From CAWGLW01 sp963823525 (GTDB taxonomy: Bacteria; Pseudomonadota; Gammaproteobacteria; Steroidobacterales; Steroidobacteraceae), in NCBI GenBank assembly GCA_963823525.1, contig CAWGLW010000005.1, forward strand, positions 434,001 to 498,000: a stretch of 64,000 nucleotides of DNA, written 5' to 3'. How positions within the stretch are numbered: the stretch's first letter is position 1; every line of letters starts with the position of its first letter. Positions 52,692 to 61,230 of this stretch are shown in pieces. The notes below the pieces were generated by a model that was not told where the DNA came from, made no database searches, and saw nothing but the letters and a program-made list of their open reading frames with translations. The translations under genes and the position numbers were made by a program.

Positions 52692-54092
52692 TCAGCCGAC
52701 CGGGTCGATCGGTGTTGCCGGTGCGATCCCGGCACGCTCGATCTGCTCGGCGAGTTCCAGACAGATGAGTTCCGACCAGGCCGGGCCGGTCAGCAGTACG
52801 CCAACCGGCAGACCCTCCACCAGGCCGGCAGGTACGGCCGCGGAGGGCAGGCCCAGCACATTACCCGGGGTCACGGGGCGGGACAGTTCCAGCGCCGCGC
52901 ACGCATTCGGCGGGCTCTCGATGTCGAAGCCATGCCGAAACGGAAGTTGGGTCCAGGTCGGTGTCAGCACAGCATCCCAGCGCGTGAAGAACCCGGCCCA
53001 GGCAGCAGCGAGATCGAAACGCACCGTCCACGCCTCTGCTATGCCCTCGGCTGTGTAGGGACCCGTCCCGGCCACGGCGTAGTCGAGGAACCGGCCGGCA
53101 TCGCCTGAGACCACCTGGCCGAGCAGGTCGAGCCCGGCCGCAACGTTGCCAACCACCAGTGTGGTCCAGCAGTCGATCACTTCCTCGTAACGCGGCGCTT
53201 CGACTTCCTCTACTTCGACACCGCCGGCCTCAAGCGCCGTGGCGGCAGCCCGGGCGACCTGCGCCACACGCGGGTCTGTGGACCCACCGGGCGGGGCAGC
53301 CATCAGCGCAACGCGCCGCCGGCCATCGCGGTTCAGCAGCGGCACCGGGGCGGTCCAGGGGTCGCGCGGATGGGCTCCAGAGATCACCTGCAGGCCGGCA
53401 CGAACATCGGCAACCGTTCGTGCCATGGGGCCTTCGACGGACAGCATCTGCATCATGATCGTGTGCGGCACGATCTTGACCTCTTCGACGCGCGGCACGC
53501 GCCCCTGCGTGGGTTTGATCGAGGCAATCGAACAGCAACTGGCCGGGCTGCGCAAAGAGCCCCCGAGGTCGTTACCGAGGCCGATGGGCGACATCCCGGT
53601 TGCGAGTGATGCGGCTTCACCACCGGAGCTGCCGGCGCTTGTGTAATCGGCGTTCCAGGGATTACGCGTGAGACCATACAGGGAACTGTCGGTGTGCACT
53701 CGCAACCCGAGATCCGGCAGGTTGGTGCGCGCCAGCGGGATCGCACCGGCCTGGCGCATGCGTTCTACGACTGGCGCATCCTGCGACGGCCGGGCCTGCG
53801 CATTCATCGGCACGCCGTAGGTGGTTGGCTGTCCCTTCACGTCGATGTTTTCCTTTATCGTGAAGGGCACGCCAGCGAGCGGCCCGAGTGGTTCGCCAGC
53901 CGCGCGGGCAAGGTCCAGCGCCGCTGCGGCTGCGCGAGCCTCGTCATCGAGGCGTCGTACGACCGCATTGATCTGCGGGTTGACCCGGTCGATTCGGTCG
54001 AGATGTGCGGTGACGATCTCGGTGGCCGATGCCTTACCGCCTGCAAAGACTTCAGCCAGCTCCAGCGCCGACAATCTCCAAAGCTCGCTCAT
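52692..54092 (-). CDS. Amidase signature family hydrolase
   Basis: A 466-residue amidase. Lys in VPFTIKENIDVKGQ, cis-Ser in TSAGSSGGEAASLATG and the nucleophile Ser in GNDLGGSLRSPA form the triad. The ATG at 54092 follows GGGGAGA; a start at 54128 lacks a ribosome-binding site. The 22-base gap to cls suggests co-transcription amidase-cls-SOUL. Substrate unknown. Confidence 0.88.
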   Translation of the reverse strand: MSELWRLSALELAEVFAGGKASATEIVTAHLDRIDRVNPQINAVVRRLDDEARAAAAALDLARAAGEPLGPLAGVPFTIKENIDVKGQPTTYGVPMNAQARPSQDAPVVERMRQAGAIPLARTNLPDLGLRVHTDSSLYGLTRNPWNADYTSAGSSGGEAASLATGMSPIGLGNDLGGSLRSPASCCSIASIKPTQGRVPRVEEVKIVPHTIMMQMLSVEGPMARTVADVRAGLQVISGAHPRDPWTAPVPLLNRDGRRRVALMAAPPGGSTDPRVAQVARAAATALEAGGVEVEEVEAPRYEEVIDCWTTLVVGNVAAGLDLLGQVVSGDAGRFLDYAVAGTGPYTAEGIAEAWTVRFDLAAAWAGFFTRWDAVLTPTWTQLPFRHGFDIESPPNACAALELSRPVTPGNVLGLPSAAVPAGLVEGLPVGVLLTGPAWSELICLELAEQIERAGIAPATPIDPVG

Positions 54093-54312
54093 CGTTGATC
54101 TCCCCGTGTTGTCGTGTTCGCTTCCCAAGCGTCGAACGCTCGATTAAGGACTATAACAACGCCTCAACGAACAGTCCGATGTAGCGGCGCGGGAGACCGC
54201 GTATTGTGGTTGCGGCGCCTGGTGTTTCCAGCCCGTCGTGAGTCCGGTTTTCGATCGCCAGATGCCGACGTATCCTCTGCGGGCCCCATCGACTGGATTG
54301 AGGGCTGCCCTG

Positions 54313-54714
54313 ATGACCGATAAACGTCTGGTGACTGCGCTCAAGGCAGGGAGCGTCTATTTCGCGCTCGTGTTCCTGGCCGGATTTGCACTCGGCACGA
54401 TTCGGGTGATGTTCCTCGCGCCTAGGTTCGGCGAACTGCCAGCGGTGCTTTTGGAGCTGCCCGTGATGCTTTGGGTCGCCTGGTTCAGCTGTGGCTGGCT
54501 GATTGGCCGGTTTGACGTCTCAAATTCGCTATGCCTGCGCGCGGTGATGGGCGGCGTTGCGTTTGCGCTGTTGATGCTGTCCGAGTACCTCCTTGCAACC
54601 ATGCTGTTCGGCGCCTCTTCGCAGGAGTATTTTTTGGGGCTCGTGTCCCTGGCTGGCGGCCTTGGCCTGCTGGGGCAGATTTTGTTTGCAAGCCTTCCGC
54701 TGCTGCAGAAATAG
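54313..54714 (+). CDS. Small membrane protein, four predicted helices
   Basis: A 133-residue protein with four hydrophobic helices (GSVYFALVFLAGFALGTIRVM, AVLLELPVMLWVAWFSCGW, AVMGGVAFALLMLSEYLLA and LGLVSLAGGLGLLGQILF in parts). The ATG at 54313 (MTDKRLVTALKAG) gives a short basic N-terminus; earlier in-frame starts add a non-conserved-looking stretch. Similar small proteins are common in proteobacteria, with no known function. Confidence 0.7.
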   Translation: MTDKRLVTALKAGSVYFALVFLAGFALGTIRVMFLAPRFGELPAVLLELPVMLWVAWFSCGWLIGRFDVSNSLCLRAVMGGVAFALLMLSEYLLATMLFGASSQEYFLGLVSLAGGLGLLGQILFASLPLLQK

Positions 54715-55026
54715 GCGCGCACCGCCAACTCGCGAAGCCCGCACCGGACCTTGAGTCCATCGCCTGCCTGAAATGCCCTCGGGTCTCGATGAAGAAGAGT
54801 CTTTCACTGTAGAAAATAACTTATAAAACAAAAGCCTATCGAGTTATCACAGAATACGTATCAGGTTACGGCAAAAAAAGGGCAATTCGAAACCGTTCTC
54901 GCCTCCATGGCGATAACACTGTTGGAAGGGAAGTATCCGTCGACTACGTGCTGGCTGCGTCGGCGGGCTCGTCATCCGTGACAGTAAAAGAACGACTCGA
55001 CTAACCTCGCAAGAAGGAGAATTCAC
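54715..55026. other. 312-base intergenic region upstream of the PEP-CTERM gene
   Basis: Holds an A/T-rich segment at about 54808-54890 with TTATAAAACAAAAG and a run of seven A. It ends in a strong ribosome-binding site AAGGAGA at 55014-55020. No clear -35/-10 pair or sigma-54 site (GG-N10-GC type) was recognised. No gene seen. Confidence 0.4.
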
Positions 55027-55704
55027 GTGCGCCTCATCAAACCCCTGATCGTCGCCGCCAGTTTCGCGTTTGCATCCCAGGCGAATGCCGTTGAGATATC
55101 TGGTGGTCAGACGAATGTCCTGCTCGACCTGGAAACGCTGGCCAGTGTTGGCCTGGTGCTTTCGGGTGTCTCGGGCCCGGTGATTATCCCGGGTGATCTC
55201 GGCTCGGACTCGGTCGCATTCCCTGTCAATCCACGTGACGCGAGCGCCCCGTCACTGCCGACGACATTCCAGTTTACGGTTGACACACTGGCTCCGTTCT
55301 CCGGAACCATCGAGCACAGCGGCACCGTATTGTTCAATGACGGCACACTCGAAGTCGGCAATTTTACGATCGGATTTGACAGCTCGCGTGCCAGTGACAT
55401 TTTCAGTGGCTTCTTTGTCGCTGACAACGTCACTTTCCTCGGCGTTGCGCTGTTCGATGTCGGGATCCCGAGTTCACTCTCGGCTACCGACAGCGGGCTG
55501 ATGATTTTCGCCGATCTGCTCGTCTCGCCGGAATTGGCTGGGGTGTTGCAGAACATGGATCTGGCGGGTGCTGACGTCGGAGATGCCTACGTCAATGCCA
55601 CGGCCCGCGCCGTGCCCGAGCCCGGTACGCTCGGACTGTTGCTCTCCGCCCTCGTGCTGGCGGGCGTGACAACACGCCGGCGTCGTCAGCTGGCAGGGAT
55701 GTAA
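55027..55704 (+). CDS. PEP-CTERM sorting domain protein
   Basis: A 225-residue exported protein. GTG start with AAGGAGA; signal peptide RLIKPLIVAASFAFASQANA; a beta-rich domain; and the C-terminal VPEPGTLGLLLSALVLAG helix followed by TTRRRRQ. This is a PEP-CTERM signal for exosortase cleavage and surface or exopolysaccharide attachment. No exosortase or EPS genes are in the window. A strong terminator follows. Confidence 0.9.
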   Translation: MRLIKPLIVAASFAFASQANAVEISGGQTNVLLDLETLASVGLVLSGVSGPVIIPGDLGSDSVAFPVNPRDASAPSLPTTFQFTVDTLAPFSGTIEHSGTVLFNDGTLEVGNFTIGFDSSRASDIFSGFFVADNVTFLGVALFDVGIPSSLSATDSGLMIFADLLVSPELAGVLQNMDLAGADVGDAYVNATARAVPEPGTLGLLLSALVLAGVTTRRRRQLAGM

Positions 55705-55737
55705 AGAAGCGGCGACTCTCGGTCGCCTTGCACGATG

Positions 55738-55772
55738 GGGCTGCAACGCGTCGGTGCGCTGCAGCCCTTTTT
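55738..55772 (+). terminator. Rho-independent terminator after the PEP-CTERM gene
   Basis: GGGCTGCA pairs with TGCAGCCC, extended by CGC/GCG past one mismatch, around a six-base loop, and is followed by TTTTT. It lies 34 bases after the stop codon. Confidence 0.85.
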
Positions 55773-55842
55773 GCATCCCGGTATCGGGCGCGTGAGGTCA
55801 GGCACCTTTGCGAAAGAATGTCGTGTCGATTGAATGGTCTGT

Positions 55843-56418
55843 CTACTGAGGTAAGTCCAGCATTCCTCTGCCCGCGAGCCTGATGCTCTTGATCGCCTTG
55901 TGGAAGTCGGTTTGCATCCTGGTCACCCGATCGGGCGTAACTAATGCCACGGCGCCGCTCCATGGGTCCGGTGAACCCGGCACGAAGACCACCACCTGCT
56001 CGTCGTTGCGTTCGATTTCGAAGCAAAGCATCGACTGATCATCGAGCCGAACCATCACCACCGGCAGCGGCTTCTCTTTATCGCCCGACATCGAGCCCGC
56101 GGTGGCTTTGAGGAAGCCATAACGTGGAAACAGGTTGAGCAGTTGCTCATCGACCTTTAAATACACCTGCTTGCCGACGCGACTGGTGGCGACCAGGCCC
56201 GCCGCATAACAGATCAAGAGCGTCAGCAGTGTCGTGACGAGATTAAGGACCGCGAAGCCTCCAAAACGTTCAATGCCGATGGCATTCGCGATCGGCCCGG
56301 CCAGTCCGTGCATGAGCTCGGATACCTTGCCGGCCAAAGCAAGTATCAGCACAAATGGAATCAGGAACATGACTCCGCCGATCAGCGTAGTCTTCAACGG
56401 ACTGCTCTTTTGCTTCAC
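55843..56418 (-). CDS. DUF502 family inner-membrane protein
   Basis: A 191-residue protein: one helix (TTLIGGVMFLIPFVLILAL), a second (FAVLNLVTTLLTLLICYAA), then a soluble domain with MVRLDDQSMLCFEIE, VVFVPGSPDPWSGAVALV and TPDRV. This is the DUF502 pattern. The GTG at 56418 has a GAGG upstream; an ATG at 56457 is the alternative. A much longer open frame upstream of it is not protein-like. Function unknown. Confidence 0.78.
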   Translation of the reverse strand: MKQKSSPLKTTLIGGVMFLIPFVLILALAGKVSELMHGLAGPIANAIGIERFGGFAVLNLVTTLLTLLICYAAGLVATSRVGKQVYLKVDEQLLNLFPRYGFLKATAGSMSGDKEKPLPVVMVRLDDQSMLCFEIERNDEQVVVFVPGSPDPWSGAVALVTPDRVTRMQTDFHKAIKSIRLAGRGMLDLPQ

Positions 56419-56563
56419 GGTCGCGAAACCTCGATGAATGGGCCCCGGAAGAAGCATACTCTGCGCTACCGGTGCCGGTGTTCGCAGATTCGCAGTTGGT
56501 GTGGTGAACGGAGCGACGGATTGATGTTGTTTCCGAGTCGCGAAAAGTCCAAATTTCGGCCGG

Positions 56564-57184
56564 CTACCGGCCGACCAGCATCTTTCGGTCCGGGTGAACT
56601 TCGGGAGGGGCGGGCACCAGCTGGACGATGAAATCCGTAAGGCTGTCCGCGACCTGACGAACCGGTTTGTGCCCGGGCTTTTCCAGCAGCACCACGCCCG
56701 TCTCGTTGTCGATGCTGAGAAACAATTCAGAATCAACTTCGGTACAGGCGAAAAATACGCTGAAGCCACTTCTGGCGCGCTGTTTTGCGATCGCATGGCC
56801 CAGCAGATTCTCGATCAACCTTTCTCTGTCACGGTCATTCCACAGCAGGATCAGGCTGACGTGGCCTTCGGGCGCCTCGGCTTCGAGGCCGCCAGACCAA
56901 TACGCTCCGAAGTACTCCTTGATGTCGGGATGAACCGTGACCTGCAGCGCCCGTTCCAGGGGCTCGAAGTCTCTCGCGGTGCTCTCCGGGTCCCTCGCCA
57001 GCGGCGCCCATCGGATGCGCTGAATTCCCGGCGCATCACCCGGGCGCGTATAGGGGAGGTCGATCTCGCAAGGTGAGGGCCATTCGGGATCGTAGACATC
57101 TTCCAGCAGCGGGTAACGGTGCTGATAATTGCGGATAAACGCATCCAGTGTTGCCCGGATGCCTGGTTCGTCTCGGGCACTCAT
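56564..57184 (-). CDS. syd: SecY-interacting protein Syd
   Basis: A 206-residue protein matching Syd: YQHRYPLLEDVYDPEWPSPC near the start, VTVHPDIKEYFGAYWSGGLEA, LILLWNDRDRERLIENLLGH and the C-terminal LTDFIVQLVPAP. Syd binds SecY at the cytoplasmic face and is thought to check assembly of the translocon. Nearly the same length as E. coli Syd (181) with small additions. Alone in its neighbourhood. Confidence 0.85.
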   Translation of the reverse strand: MSARDEPGIRATLDAFIRNYQHRYPLLEDVYDPEWPSPCEIDLPYTRPGDAPGIQRIRWAPLARDPESTARDFEPLERALQVTVHPDIKEYFGAYWSGGLEAEAPEGHVSLILLWNDRDRERLIENLLGHAIAKQRARSGFSVFFACTEVDSELFLSIDNETGVVLLEKPGHKPVRQVADSLTDFIVQLVPAPPEVHPDRKMLVGR

Positions 57185-57426
57185 CGTTGCTGATACCGGT
57201 CAATGTGCAGTCGTCGTCTTCACTGCGGAAACACCACAGAATGTCAGCCCGCCCGCGGGCCACGGACAAGCGTCGCCGAAGCATAGCCCGAAGCAGCGTC
57301 TTCTGCGAAAGTCGTGATTCAGCCGGCGGCGATGATCATTCGCAACTGTAGCCGCTGGTCGCCCCAGGGGCGCCGCCACGCTAAGCTAACCGGCCAGGCG
57401 ACCGCGTAATTGGAACGGAGACAACC

Positions 57427-58338
57427 ATGACCGATCGTGAACCGATGCAGCGTGCGAGTGACTTTGATCCCGAGGTATTGCTCATTTTCGACCAGTACGT
57501 CCATGGCGACATTGACAGGCGCACGTTCCTTGCGAGGGTGGGCAAGTTCGCGGTCGGTACGGTGACGGCCGCCGGTCTTCTGGGTGCTCTGACGCCACGC
57601 TTCGCTGAAGCTCAGCAGGTCTCCCCAGACGATCCCAGGATTGATGGGCGCTTTGTCGAATACGATTCGCCCAAAGGGTACGGTAAGGGACGCGGGTATC
57701 TCGTCAGGCCCGCGAAGGCAGATGGGCCACTGCCTCTCGTGCTGGTCGTGCACGAGAACCGCGGGCTGAATCCACACATCGAGGACGTCGCGCGGCGGGT
57801 TGCGCTCGAAGGTTTCATCGCGCTCGCGCCCGATGCGTTGTTTCCTCTGGGTGGTTATCCGGGCGACGAAGACGAAGCCCGTACGCTGTTCCAGAAGCTC
57901 GAACAGCCCAAAGCGTTCGAAGACTTCATTGCCGCCACTCAATTCCTGCGCGCACAATCGGGCGCGGGCGAGGGTCTCGGCGTCGTCGGATTCTGTTACG
58001 GAGGCGCCATCGCCAACCGGCTTGCAGTCACGCTGCCTGACCTGGCAGCGGCCGTGCCCTTTTATGGCAGCGCGCCGCCATTGGACAATGTCGGTTCGAT
58101 CAAGGCGGAACTCCTGCTGCAGTTCGCCGCGAATGACGAGCGCGTCAACGCGACCTGGCCGCCCTACGAGGCGGCGCTGAAGGCAGCCGGCGTAAAGTAC
58201 ACGGCCTACTTCTATCCCGGTACACAGCACGGATTTCACAACGACACGACGCCTCGCTACGATGCGGAGGCCGCCGCGCAAGCCTGGAAGCGCACGGTGG
58301 AGTTCTTCAATCGTGCTTTGCGCGCCCCGGCGCGGTGA
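57427..58338 (+). CDS. Dienelactone hydrolase family protein with Tat-like signal
   Basis: A 303-residue alpha/beta hydrolase. The N-terminal part has DRRTFLARVGKFAVGTVTAAG followed by an AEAQ-type cleavage site, a twin-arginine-like signal set about 35 residues in. The nucleophile Cys is in VVGFCYGGAIAN, with Glu in VHENRGLNPH and His in TQHGFHND, matching dienelactone hydrolases. Start has GGAGACAACC. Substrate unknown; many such proteins are secreted hydrolases of uncertain role. Confidence 0.85.
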   Translation: MTDREPMQRASDFDPEVLLIFDQYVHGDIDRRTFLARVGKFAVGTVTAAGLLGALTPRFAEAQQVSPDDPRIDGRFVEYDSPKGYGKGRGYLVRPAKADGPLPLVLVVHENRGLNPHIEDVARRVALEGFIALAPDALFPLGGYPGDEDEARTLFQKLEQPKAFEDFIAATQFLRAQSGAGEGLGVVGFCYGGAIANRLAVTLPDLAAAVPFYGSAPPLDNVGSIKAELLLQFAANDERVNATWPPYEAALKAAGVKYTAYFYPGTQHGFHNDTTPRYDAEAAAQAWKRTVEFFNRALRAPAR

Positions 58339-58423
58339 CCGGCGTCGTTTCTAAGTTACGAAAATCACGCGCCGCGAGTGCCGCGGGCCGTGGAGCAAAA
58401 TCATTCCGTTCCGGTGAATGACC

Positions 58424-58738
58424 TCAGGTGGTGATGAGCCCGGGGGGAGGAGCGGTTGCGTAGGCCCCATCCTCGGCGGGCCCGGCACGGCCGGGCAGAT
58501 TCCTCGGGCACTGACCCAGGCCCTCACGGATGGATGGATGTTGCTTTGGAAGTATCGGGGGGTGGCCGGGAGGCAGCAGGGGTGGGTGTCCCTCCGGGAA
58601 CTGTTGCGCCGCCAGCTCTGCATCGGTTCCGTGGCCAGCCATATAGGAAAGATCCGGCGGATTCTGTTGATCCCGGATGGTCCAGCCCGAGACGAAGGCG
58701 ACAGCCCCGACAACCAGAACCAAGGCAATATTTTTCAT
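58424..58738 (-). CDS. Small exported Pro-rich protein of unknown function
   Basis: A 104-residue protein: KNIALVLVVGAVAFVSGWTI is a signal peptide or anchor, then a Pro/His-rich stretch (EGHPPLLPPGHPPILPKQHP). The ATG at 58738 has a GGAGGTG ribosome-binding site. One Cys (LGQCPRN). The repeated GHPP-type turns resemble those of small periplasmic proteins but no family is recognised. Confidence 0.6.
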   Translation of the reverse strand: MKNIALVLVVGAVAFVSGWTIRDQQNPPDLSYMAGHGTDAELAAQQFPEGHPPLLPPGHPPILPKQHPSIREGLGQCPRNLPGRAGPAEDGAYATAPPPGLITT

Positions 58739-58941
58739 CGACGCACCTCCGCCTGTGTCTGACCGCTGAGCACGGTCGGGATTCGACATGCTTACGTTAC
58801 CGTAATCGGTGGTCACGAACAGACGGATTCAGGTTCGTTGAGTCGGCCCGGGCTCAATGCAAAGCGTCGAGTTGAGTCTCGCGAGAATTCTCGCGACGCA
58901 AGGTACCGCAGCTTTATTCAGCCGCGGGGCAGGGGCACCGA

Positions 58942-59517
58942 TCAGCCCGTAACCGTGCTGAACTTCGAGCGGAAAAATTCCACGAAGTCGCGACACTTCT
59001 GCGGAAGCCAGCGGATCGGTGGACCGCCCGGCTGCACAGGCGCGTAGGGCAGCAGGATCATCATCGCCGCGTAAACAAGGATCATGCCTCCGCCGGACAT
59101 CAGCAGCAGAAGCACAGCGATGACGCGCAGGAGCGTCACATCCAGTCCGAAGTAGCGGGCGAGCCCCAGGCAAACTCCGCTGACCACAGCACCTTCGCTG
59201 ACTTGTTCCAATCGGCGTGCGACCTCGCGTGTCGGGGGCGCGGCGGATAATGTTTCGCCGGGGTCCTGCACGGATCCGATTTCCTCCAGCGCCGGTGTCA
59301 GTTCCGCCAGTGTGACGATGCCGCCGGTCTCTGTGAGCCGTCTCGCGCACTGGTCAGCGACCGCCTGCTCGAGGTCTGCAAGGATTTCCGTCTTGTCGGG
59401 GTTGCCCTGGAGTGTCCGCCCGGCCTCGGCGAGGTAAATTTCCAGGCGAGCGAAAGCGGCCTCTTCGAACCGGAGGGTGCTGCGATTGAGCTTGGCGGTG
59501 ACAGAGATACGTTCCAT
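58942..59517 (-). CDS. HAAS-like plus PspC domain membrane protein
   Basis: A 191-residue protein. N-terminal region (RLEIYLAEAGRTLQGNPDKTEILADLEQAVADQC in fragments: GNPDKTEILADLE) has the look of the HAAS signalling domain that pairs with PadR regulators. Residues about 105-165 form a PspC domain (VSGVCLGLARYFGLDVTLLRV, then MSGGGMILVYAAMMILLPY). It starts four bases from the PadR stop, so the two are one operon. PadR regulators and HAAS proteins are a known pairing, probably binding each other. Confidence 0.8.
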   Translation of the reverse strand: MERISVTAKLNRSTLRFEEAAFARLEIYLAEAGRTLQGNPDKTEILADLEQAVADQCARRLTETGGIVTLAELTPALEEIGSVQDPGETLSAAPPTREVARRLEQVSEGAVVSGVCLGLARYFGLDVTLLRVIAVLLLLMSGGGMILVYAAMMILLPYAPVQPGGPPIRWLPQKCRDFVEFFRSKFSTVTG

Positions 59518-59520
59518 GGC

Positions 59521-59844
59521 TCAGTGTCCAATTTCGGAGATAGTGTGGTTGATTCGGTTCCAGTAGTCGTTGAGTGCTGCGACCTGGGCCTGCCCGGCCT
59601 CCGTCAGGCGATAGTACTTGCGTGGTGGCCCCGCATCGGATTCCTTCCATTCGTAAAGGACGAGATTCTCCCGCCGGAGTTTGCTGAGGAGCGGGTAGAG
59701 CGTTCCCTCCTGAGTCGCGAATTCGGTGCCCGCCAGCCGACGAAGGATGTCGGGCACGTAGACGCTGCGTGCGGCGACGATCTTCAACACGAGGAATTCG
59801 AGCAGACCCTTGCGGATCGGAGCGAGTTTGGATTCCGTGACCAT
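59521..59844 (-). CDS. PadR family transcriptional regulator
   Basis: A 107-residue winged-helix protein: KGLLEFLVLKIVAARSVYVPDILRRLAG (fragments), FATQEGTLYPLLSKLRRENLV and GPPRKYYRLTEAGQAQV are PadR signatures. It is subfamily 2 in size, with a short C-terminal dimer helix. The ATG at 59844 is preferred over 59913. A perfect inverted repeat lies 16 bases upstream and is probably its own operator. Confidence 0.9.
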   Translation of the reverse strand: MVTESKLAPIRKGLLEFLVLKIVAARSVYVPDILRRLAGTEFATQEGTLYPLLSKLRRENLVLYEWKESDAGPPRKYYRLTEAGQAQVAALNDYWNRINHTISEIGH

Positions 59845-59859
59845 AGGTTTCCCGAGACC

Positions 59860-59883
59860 AGTACCTTGTAGCAGAAAGGTACT
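59860..59883. promoter_or_regulatory. PadR-type operator (inverted repeat AGTACCTT-N8-AAGGTACT)
   Basis: Two perfect eight-base arms with an eight-base spacer, in the divergent gap between the PadR gene (16 bases away) and the CurA-like reductase gene (100 bases away). AGTACnnT-type palindromes are typical PadR sites. Autoregulation is the likely role; control of the reductase gene is possible. Confidence 0.7.
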
Positions 59884-59982
59884 TTGAATCCAGCGTTCCG
59901 TCAAGCCGATCATCTCAGACCGTGCCGTTGAGTGCGTCGACGAACGGGTATGCTAATGGGCCGCCTTCATGGAGATGCCGTC

Positions 59983-60990
59983 ATGACCACGCTCGTCAAC
60001 CACCAGTTCAAACTGGCCCGCCGTCCGGTTGGAATGGTTCAGCGCAGCGACTTCGAATACGCGGAAGCGCCGGTCGTGCAGCCGGGCGAGGGCGAAGTGC
60101 TGATCAAGATCCTTTACATCTCGCTCGACCCGGCGATGCGGGGCTGGATGAAAGAGGGGAAATCCTATATCGCGCCGGTCGAAATCGGCGAGGTCATGCG
60201 GGCCGGCGCAGTCGGGCGCGTCATCACTTCGAAAGACCCGGCCATCGCCGTCGGCGATCACGTCGTCGGCATTTTCGGCGTGCAGGAATACGCCGTCGCG
60301 AAAGCAAAGGGCCTGACCAAGGTCGATCCCAGGCTGGCGCCGTTACCTGTGTACCTTGGGACGCTCGGCATGCCCGGTATGACGGCCTATTTCGGATTGC
60401 AGGAAATCGGGCAGCCGAAGCCGGGCGAGACCGTGGTCGTCTCCGGTGCGGCCGGTGCGGTCGGGCAGGTCGTCGGCCAGATCGCGAAGATCAAGGGTTG
60501 TCGCGTCGTCGGCATTGCCGGAGGCCCGGAGAAGTGCGCCTACCTGCGCTCGATCGGTTTCGATGCAGCCATCGATTACAAGAATGAGGACGTTGCGGCA
60601 GCGCTCAAGACCCATTGCCCGAAAGGCGTAGACGTTTACTTCGACAATGTCGGCGGTGAAATCCTCGATGCCGTCCTCGCGCAGCTCGCGATGCATGCCA
60701 GGATTGTTATCTGCGGTGCCATCTCGCAGTACAACGAGGCGAAGGTAACGGGACCGAGCAACTACCTGTCGCTGCTCGTCAACCGGGCCAGCATGAAGGG
60801 CATGGTGGTCTTTGATTACGCCAGCCGCTACGCGGAAGCCGGGCAGGAGATGGCCGGGTGGATGGCCGCCGGGAAATTGAAGACCCGCGAGGATATCGTC
60901 GAGGGCCTGGAAACTTTTCCGGAAACACTGCTCAAGCTTTTCAAGGGTGAGAACACCGGCAAACTCGTGTTGAAGGTGGCAGACGCGTAA
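59983..60990 (+). CDS. NADP-dependent oxidoreductase, CurA-like (zinc-free MDR)
   Basis: A 335-residue medium-chain dehydrogenase/reductase without zinc ligands. LDPAMRGWMKEGKSY near the start, VVSGAAGAVGQVVGQIAK the cofactor site, DVYFDNVGGEILDAVL and CGAISQYN are typical of the curcumin/leukotriene reductase group, which reduces alkenals and enones with NADPH. The ATG at 59983 has GGAG eight bases upstream. Confidence 0.9.
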   Translation: MTTLVNHQFKLARRPVGMVQRSDFEYAEAPVVQPGEGEVLIKILYISLDPAMRGWMKEGKSYIAPVEIGEVMRAGAVGRVITSKDPAIAVGDHVVGIFGVQEYAVAKAKGLTKVDPRLAPLPVYLGTLGMPGMTAYFGLQEIGQPKPGETVVVSGAAGAVGQVVGQIAKIKGCRVVGIAGGPEKCAYLRSIGFDAAIDYKNEDVAAALKTHCPKGVDVYFDNVGGEILDAVLAQLAMHARIVICGAISQYNEAKVTGPSNYLSLLVNRASMKGMVVFDYASRYAEAGQEMAGWMAAGKLKTREDIVEGLETFPETLLKLFKGENTGKLVLKVADA

Positions 60991-61230
60991 TGCGCTGCCT
61001 CACCGTCCCGCAGCCGTAGACCATCCGCCGAATCGATCGCAGTTCCTGCTCAGGAACTGTGCCGTGTATTGCAGGATGCCGGTGCAATGAGGCAGGCATC
61101 TTCGGTGCGGCCAAGGCCGGGCTGGTGGTTGGTTTTCCCCGACCCAGGACTCATGGATCGTAAGGATCGACTGCGCCAGCCCGAATTTTCAGAGTCAAAC
61201 TGACACACGCCAGTCAGCGAGACTCCTCAT

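Noticed and set aside
56457..56796. N-terminal extension of the DUF502 protein
   Set aside because: Open but overlaps the syd 3' end, with Ser/Arg-rich sequence not seen in this family.
57319..58281. Open frame of 320 codons on the minus strand
   Set aside because: Opposite the dienelactone hydrolase gene, whose active-site motifs and ribosome-binding site are convincing.
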